Part shown: one piece after another, positions 14,084-17,440 of the stretch | How positions within the stretch are numbered: the first letter of the stretch is position 1 | Layout: every line of letters begins with the position of its first letter | Source of the DNA: JBBIJO01 sp037445895 | GTDB lineage: Bacteria > Bacteroidota > Ignavibacteria > Kapaibacteriales > UBA2268 | Assembly (NCBI GenBank): GCA_037445895.1 | Contig: JBBIJO010000027.1 | Location: 1 to 17,440 of the forward strand | DNA: 17,440 nucleotides | Direction of reading: 5' to 3' | Notes under the pieces: model-generated | What the model saw: the letters and a program-made list of their open reading frames with translations, nothing else | Database searches by the model: none | Told to the model about the DNA's origin: nothing | Made by a program: the position numbers and the translations under genes

Positions 14084-14111
14084 GACTCGGAAGAATAAAA
14101 TCAATCGAGTC
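14084..14111. terminator. Weak shared terminator between convergent genes
   Basis: GACTCG (14084-14089) pairs with CGAGTC (14106-14111) over a 16-base loop. On the minus strand it is followed by TTTT, and on the plus strand by a weaker T-run further on. It lies in the 74-base gap between two convergent stops, so it could serve both, mainly the minus strand. Confidence 0.4.
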
Positions 14112-14143
14112 AACACTGTATTTTTAGAACAAATGAGTTGTTT

Positions 14144-15019
14144 CTACGGCTGATTCTTTACCAAAAAGAAGGAGGCTTCTATTTTACTTGCTGAACCAAA
14201 AACACCAATTGCATTGTTCACACTCGAAAGTAACGGATTAATTTGTTGAGTGCGGAAAAATTGTAGAATCCAGCGTAAAAAGTTAAAATCGGGAGAATAA
14301 ATCGTAATTCGGTGTTTCCCAAACCATTTAAACATAATCCACATTATTGGATATTCAACATTGGCAACACCATCCCACGATGTTACTTCGTTATAGTCCA
14401 TTTCGGATTCGCCAAACGGGTGATATGTTCTTCGGTTCTTCTCGTCGGTTTCGGGAATTAAGTATTTCCCATAGCCTAATGTATCTAAACTCTTAATCAT
14501 CGATATATAGAACAAAGTTCCAGGAACCGATGTCCATTTGATTTGCGAAGGTTTACGGTCCGAAAAATTTACCGTATCCTTTGGGTAGTAAAGAGTATCG
14601 GGAGGGGCTTGAACCCACTCGAATCGCCGAGGAGTTGTTGTAACACCAGTGATTTTAACCCCATCCGAAGTCAATATCTCCAATTGATAAGTCGTGTTTG
14701 GTTGAACTTTCAACGAGGTATCGGGATAATAATATGCTCTGTTGTCAATATTGCCCGTATCCCGGAAAACAAGTTGTATTTCTTTGTCTTCGAACTTAAT
14801 TTTTACGTTTGCATCCTTAATTAATGCATTTTCGAGTTTGAAAGAGTCTTGAACTGGGAGCGTCCTTTGAAGTTTAATGCCGTCGAATGTCTCGTCGACA
14901 ATTAAATAAGCCTCGACGTAATATTGTGGAATGTAATCCGTCGGTGGAGCATCTTCGCAACTGATTAGAGTAAATAGTAATGTTATAAAGCAAATCAATT
15001 GGACATTACATCTTTTCAT
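14144..15019 (-). CDS. DUF4249 lipoprotein, partner of the TonB-dependent receptor
   Basis: A 291-residue lipoprotein. The signal peptide ends in the lipobox LISC21, followed by EDAPP. YYVEAYLIVDETFDGIKLQR (33-52), the strand-rich middle part with TTTPRRF, and the C-terminal NNAIGVFGSASKIEASFFL match the DUF4249 family of Bacteroidota, whose members are usually encoded next to a TonB-dependent receptor and are thought to sit at the outer membrane as an accessory or substrate-binding subunit. Function is not established. The ribosome site (AGGTGA) overlaps the receptor's TAG stop, and only eight bases separate the genes, so the two are translated from one transcript. The ligand cannot be inferred from this window. 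Confidence 0.87.
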   Translation of the reverse strand: MKRCNVQLICFITLLFTLISCEDAPPTDYIPQYYVEAYLIVDETFDGIKLQRTLPVQDSFKLENALIKDANVKIKFEDKEIQLVFRDTGNIDNRAYYYPDTSLKVQPNTTYQLEILTSDGVKITGVTTTPRRFEWVQAPPDTLYYPKDTVNFSDRKPSQIKWTSVPGTLFYISMIKSLDTLGYGKYLIPETDEKNRRTYHPFGESEMDYNEVTSWDGVANVEYPIMWIMFKWFGKHRITIYSPDFNFLRWILQFFRTQQINPLLSSVNNAIGVFGSASKIEASFFLVKNQP

Positions 15020-15027
15020 CTTGTCAC

Positions 15028-17313
15028 CTAAAATTTGATTTCATAAGAAAGAGTTGGAATAATTGGCAGAAGGCGAACATCTTCGACTTTGGGGAGCGGA
15101 CCCCGAGTGTCGTAGTATCGGAACCAAATATCGCGACGGCTATAAACATTATAGATATCGATGATTAGTTTTGAAGGCAATCCAAATGTTTTGAAATTGT
15201 AGGTAACCGAAAGATTCAACTGATGGGAAGGTGGAAGACGAAGTCCGTAGCGTTGCGATGGAATAATTTTTCCGCGTCCGGCGTTTTGTTCGGGCAGCCG
15301 AGTAAGCAAAACCGAAGTGGCTCCCGTGTATGATTGTCCAGACTGAAAAATGAAAGTAGCCGAGAATTCCCATCTTTCGTTTAAAGCGTATTGCCCAACA
15401 ATTTTCAAGTCGTGGCGGCGGTCGTATTTCGGGCGAAACTCATTGCCAGTATTTATGCTGTCGAATTGTGCATAAACAAAGCCAATAGCATACCCAAACC
15501 AGCCAACAAATCGTCCATATTTTTTTTGTAAGAATATCTCCGCTCCATAAGAACGTCCATTCCCAACGAAGAAAACGTCGCTTGCGTTTTTGGTTTGAAG
15601 AACATTTGTATTTAGTTCAGAAATGTTTTGTAAAGTTTTATAGTAAATATCGAAATTAAGATTTATACCATCGAATGGCTCGGTTTCGAGCGAAATTACA
15701 TAATGATTCGAACTAACTGGCGGGATTGTTGAATCGGTTGGCAACCAAGTATCGAAAAAAGAAAAGTCGGGTTGACTAGCCAATCTGATGTTTTGGTGGT
15801 AAAGCCCCCAAGCAAGTTTTAGGGCAATCCTCTCGTTGAATCTATATCGAACAGCAAAGCGTGGGTCGAGCGAAAAAGTCTTGCTCAAGGTCCAATAATT
15901 TCCCCGAATACCAAATTGGAAGGAAAGAAGGTCGGACAAGTTGTAGTTCGTTTGTCCGAATAAACTATGGTTCCAATCTTCGACTGTAAGGTTTAATATC
16001 CCCGCCGGAGTAACTCCGCTGTCCTTCGAAGTATCGGTTTCGGTTCCGCTAAAATTTTGAATGTATTTGAAATTGAATTTCGAAAGTTCATAGCCGAATT
16101 CCAAGTTGATTAGCTCGGACAAAGACCAATCGATATTGGTTTTAAAATTCAAATCCTCGATTGAATTCTGGATTTTAAAAATGTAATCAGAAGCGTCTCC
16201 AATGAACTCGTTTCGATAGTAGTTATAACTCAAACTTGTCGAAGTAAAAATATTATCCGACATAATATGTATCCATCGCGATGTTATTGCTTGATTCATA
16301 ATAGAAATATGGAAATCTATTCCAAATCCGCTATATTCGAGCAAATCTTTGCTTTGGAAGCCACTTAAGTTGACTTTATTGTTTGGTCCGAATTCTTGTG
16401 TGAGCTTTGCATTAATATCGTAAAACCAAAAATTAGGTAGTGGTAGCGTTGGGTCCTCCGGAATAAAATTCTTTAGTATGTCTATGTATGTTCTTCGTGC
16501 ACCGATGAACCAAGAGCCGTTGAAAAGGGGTCCTTCGAGCAAAGCCTTCGACGAAATCAAACCAATTCCTGCATTTCCGGCAATCTTCTCGCGATTCCCT
16601 TCTTTTTGGGTAATGTTTAAAACCGAAGAAATACGCCCACCAAATTTCGCAGGGAAACCACCTTTGATAAGTTCGACATCTTTTATTGCATCCGTATTGA
16701 AAGTGGATATAAACCCAAAAAGATGCGATGGATTATAGACTGTCATATTGTCCAAAAGCACAAGGTTTTGGTCCGGCGAACCTCCCCGAACATACAATCC
16801 CGATGATATTTGCGAAGAAGTTAATATGCCGGGAAGGTATTGTAGCGAACGAAATAAATCCGATTCGCCACCAATACGAATCTTACGAATTTGTTGAACA
16901 GGAACATTAATCTTGCTTATTGTTATTTCCCTTTGTTCTATTTCCCGTTCCGCTTCGACCGAGACCTCTTCGGTTTGCAAATTGCTTGGTTTAAGAAATA
17001 TGTTCTTTCGGACAGCACCTTGTTTAGCGATATTAATCGTATCGAAATATTTATCGTAGCCAACAAACGAGGCAACAAGTTTATAGCGACCTGGCGGAAT
17101 GTTGCTGATTGAAAAGAAACCATTCTTGTTCGTAATTGCACCGAGCCGTGTTCCTTCGAGCATAACGGTTGCACCAATTAGAATTTCTTTCGTTGCATCG
17201 TCCGAAACAAATCCACTAATACTTCCGTTATCGCTCATTAAATTCGAATTCACAGCAAAAGATTTAGAAATAGCGATAATTAAAATTAAAGTATAGCTAA
17301 CCACCAATTTCAT
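15028..17313 (-). CDS. TonB-dependent outer-membrane receptor with carboxypeptidase-like N-terminal domain
   Basis: A 761-residue outer-membrane transporter. Signal peptide about 1-20 (ending SFA). Residues about 28-115 are the carboxypeptidase regulatory-like domain: GSISGFVSDDATKE, GATVMLEGTRLGAITNKNGF, and PPGRYKLVASFVGY. The plug follows (about 130-235): SDLFRSLQYLPGI, GLYVRGGSPDQNLVLLDNMT, GFISTFNTDAIKDVELIKGG and FGGRISSVLNI. The rest is a beta barrel with alternating strands ending in the aromatic C-terminus LSYEIKF. Such receptors import bound ligands with energy from TonB-ExbBD. It lacks the very long barrel of SusC proteins and has no SusD neighbour; instead it is paired with DUF4249. 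The longest frame begins at TTG (17319); the ATG at 17313 gives a cleaner signal peptide, so I use it; no Shine-Dalgarno is seen at either. A strong promoter lies just upstream. Confidence 0.92.
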   Translation of the reverse strand: MKLVVSYTLILIIAISKSFAVNSNLMSDNGSISGFVSDDATKEILIGATVMLEGTRLGAITNKNGFFSISNIPPGRYKLVASFVGYDKYFDTINIAKQGAVRKNIFLKPSNLQTEEVSVEAEREIEQREITISKINVPVQQIRKIRIGGESDLFRSLQYLPGILTSSQISSGLYVRGGSPDQNLVLLDNMTVYNPSHLFGFISTFNTDAIKDVELIKGGFPAKFGGRISSVLNITQKEGNREKIAGNAGIGLISSKALLEGPLFNGSWFIGARRTYIDILKNFIPEDPTLPLPNFWFYDINAKLTQEFGPNNKVNLSGFQSKDLLEYSGFGIDFHISIMNQAITSRWIHIMSDNIFTSTSLSYNYYRNEFIGDASDYIFKIQNSIEDLNFKTNIDWSLSELINLEFGYELSKFNFKYIQNFSGTETDTSKDSGVTPAGILNLTVEDWNHSLFGQTNYNLSDLLSFQFGIRGNYWTLSKTFSLDPRFAVRYRFNERIALKLAWGLYHQNIRLASQPDFSFFDTWLPTDSTIPPVSSNHYVISLETEPFDGINLNFDIYYKTLQNISELNTNVLQTKNASDVFFVGNGRSYGAEIFLQKKYGRFVGWFGYAIGFVYAQFDSINTGNEFRPKYDRRHDLKIVGQYALNERWEFSATFIFQSGQSYTGATSVLLTRLPEQNAGRGKIIPSQRYGLRLPPSHQLNLSVTYNFKTFGLPSKLIIDIYNVYSRRDIWFRYYDTRGPLPKVEDVRLLPIIPTLSYEIKF

Positions 17314-17343
17314 ATTCAAATTTTCGGCAAAAACCTAAAATAG

Positions 17344-17371
17344 CAAACATATTAAACGAGAAAGGGAACAA
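17344..17371 (-). promoter_or_regulatory. Bacteroidota-type promoter of the receptor-DUF4249 operon
   Basis: On the minus strand TTG (17371-17369, within TTTTTG), a 17-base spacer and TATGTTTG (17351-17344) match the Bacteroidota consensus without mismatch. Transcription would start near 17338, giving a leader of about 25 bases. Confidence 0.72.
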
Positions 17372-17386
17372 AAAGTTTCAATCTTG

Positions 17387-17435
17387 GTTTGTCCTCCGCT
17401 AGCGGTTGTAGGGGCAATTTATGAATTGCCCTTAC
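17387..17435. repeat. Composite palindromic element at the right edge
   Basis: Two palindromes lie side by side. CCGCTAGCGG (17396-17405) is a perfect 10-bp palindrome. Then GTAGGGGCAATT (17408-17419) pairs with AATTGCCCTTAC (17424-17435), twelve pairs with one G-T wobble around the loop TATG. There is no U-tract, so it is not a normal terminator. Sequences of the TGTAGGGGCAATT-type palindrome are known to me as dispersed extragenic repeats in various bacterial genomes. A small mobile (REP or MITE-like) repeat is the likeliest reading; it may continue beyond the window. Confidence 0.55.
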
Positions 17436-17440
17436 ATTAG

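Noticed and set aside
17314..17319. TTG start two residues upstream for the TonB-dependent receptor
   Set aside because: It adds only two residues; the ATG at 17313 gives the better signal peptide and neither start has a ribosome site that favours TTG.

Overview
The window looks like a chromosomal segment from an AT-rich bacterium of the Bacteroidota/Chlorobiota/Ignavibacteriota side of the FCB group. The evidence is a TonB-dependent receptor with an N-terminal carboxypeptidase-like domain paired with a DUF4249 lipoprotein, a DUF3467 protein, a PEP/pyruvate-binding protein of the type common in Bacteroidota, and promoter sequences fitting the Bacteroidota pattern TTG-N17-23-TAnnTTTG. The exact phylum cannot be settled from sequence reading alone. 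I see no tRNA, rRNA, CRISPR array, transposase or phage gene. Coding density is high and no gene-free stretch exceeds 300 bases.

Layout, left to right. Positions 1-1078 (minus strand): an exonuclease III-type AP endonuclease followed by a 62-residue protein resembling the N-terminal part of small iron-only hydrogenase regulator-like proteins, ending in a strong terminator. Positions 1272-2000 (plus): a lipoprotein with two Spy/CpxP-type LTxxQ motifs and its terminator. Positions 2153-5341 (plus): a 1062-residue protein with a GAF-like N-terminus, a PPDK/PEP-synthase-type ATP-grasp region and a C-terminal MNT-type nucleotidyltransferase domain, but no phosphohistidine or PEP-barrel domain. Facing it (8501-5358, minus) are a GH57/DUF1957 alpha-glucan branching-type enzyme and a MOP-family polysaccharide flippase, separated by only three bases. 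Positions 10413-8529 (minus): a TPR lipoprotein and a DUF3467 protein, closed by a strong terminator. Positions 10580-12079 (plus): a second, different flippase. Positions 12240-13190 (plus): a BadF/BadG-family (GlcNAc kinase-like) sugar kinase behind a promoter whose spacer is almost filled by a perfect dyad. Positions 13452-14069 (plus): an exported protein of unknown function. Positions 17313-14144 (minus): a TonB-dependent receptor and DUF4249 lipoprotein operon with a near-perfect Bacteroidota promoter.

The main theme is the cell envelope and glycans: two flippases, a glucan-active GH57 enzyme, a probable amino-sugar kinase, three predicted lipoproteins, one exported protein and an outer-membrane uptake pair. 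No glycosyltransferases, polymerase or other capsule/O-antigen genes are present, so this is not a typical polysaccharide cluster. The points that most deserve a second look are the PEP-binding/nucleotidyltransferase fusion, the GH57-flippase operon, the dyad in the kinase promoter, the repeat-dense gap at 13191-13451 and the palindromic element at the right edge.
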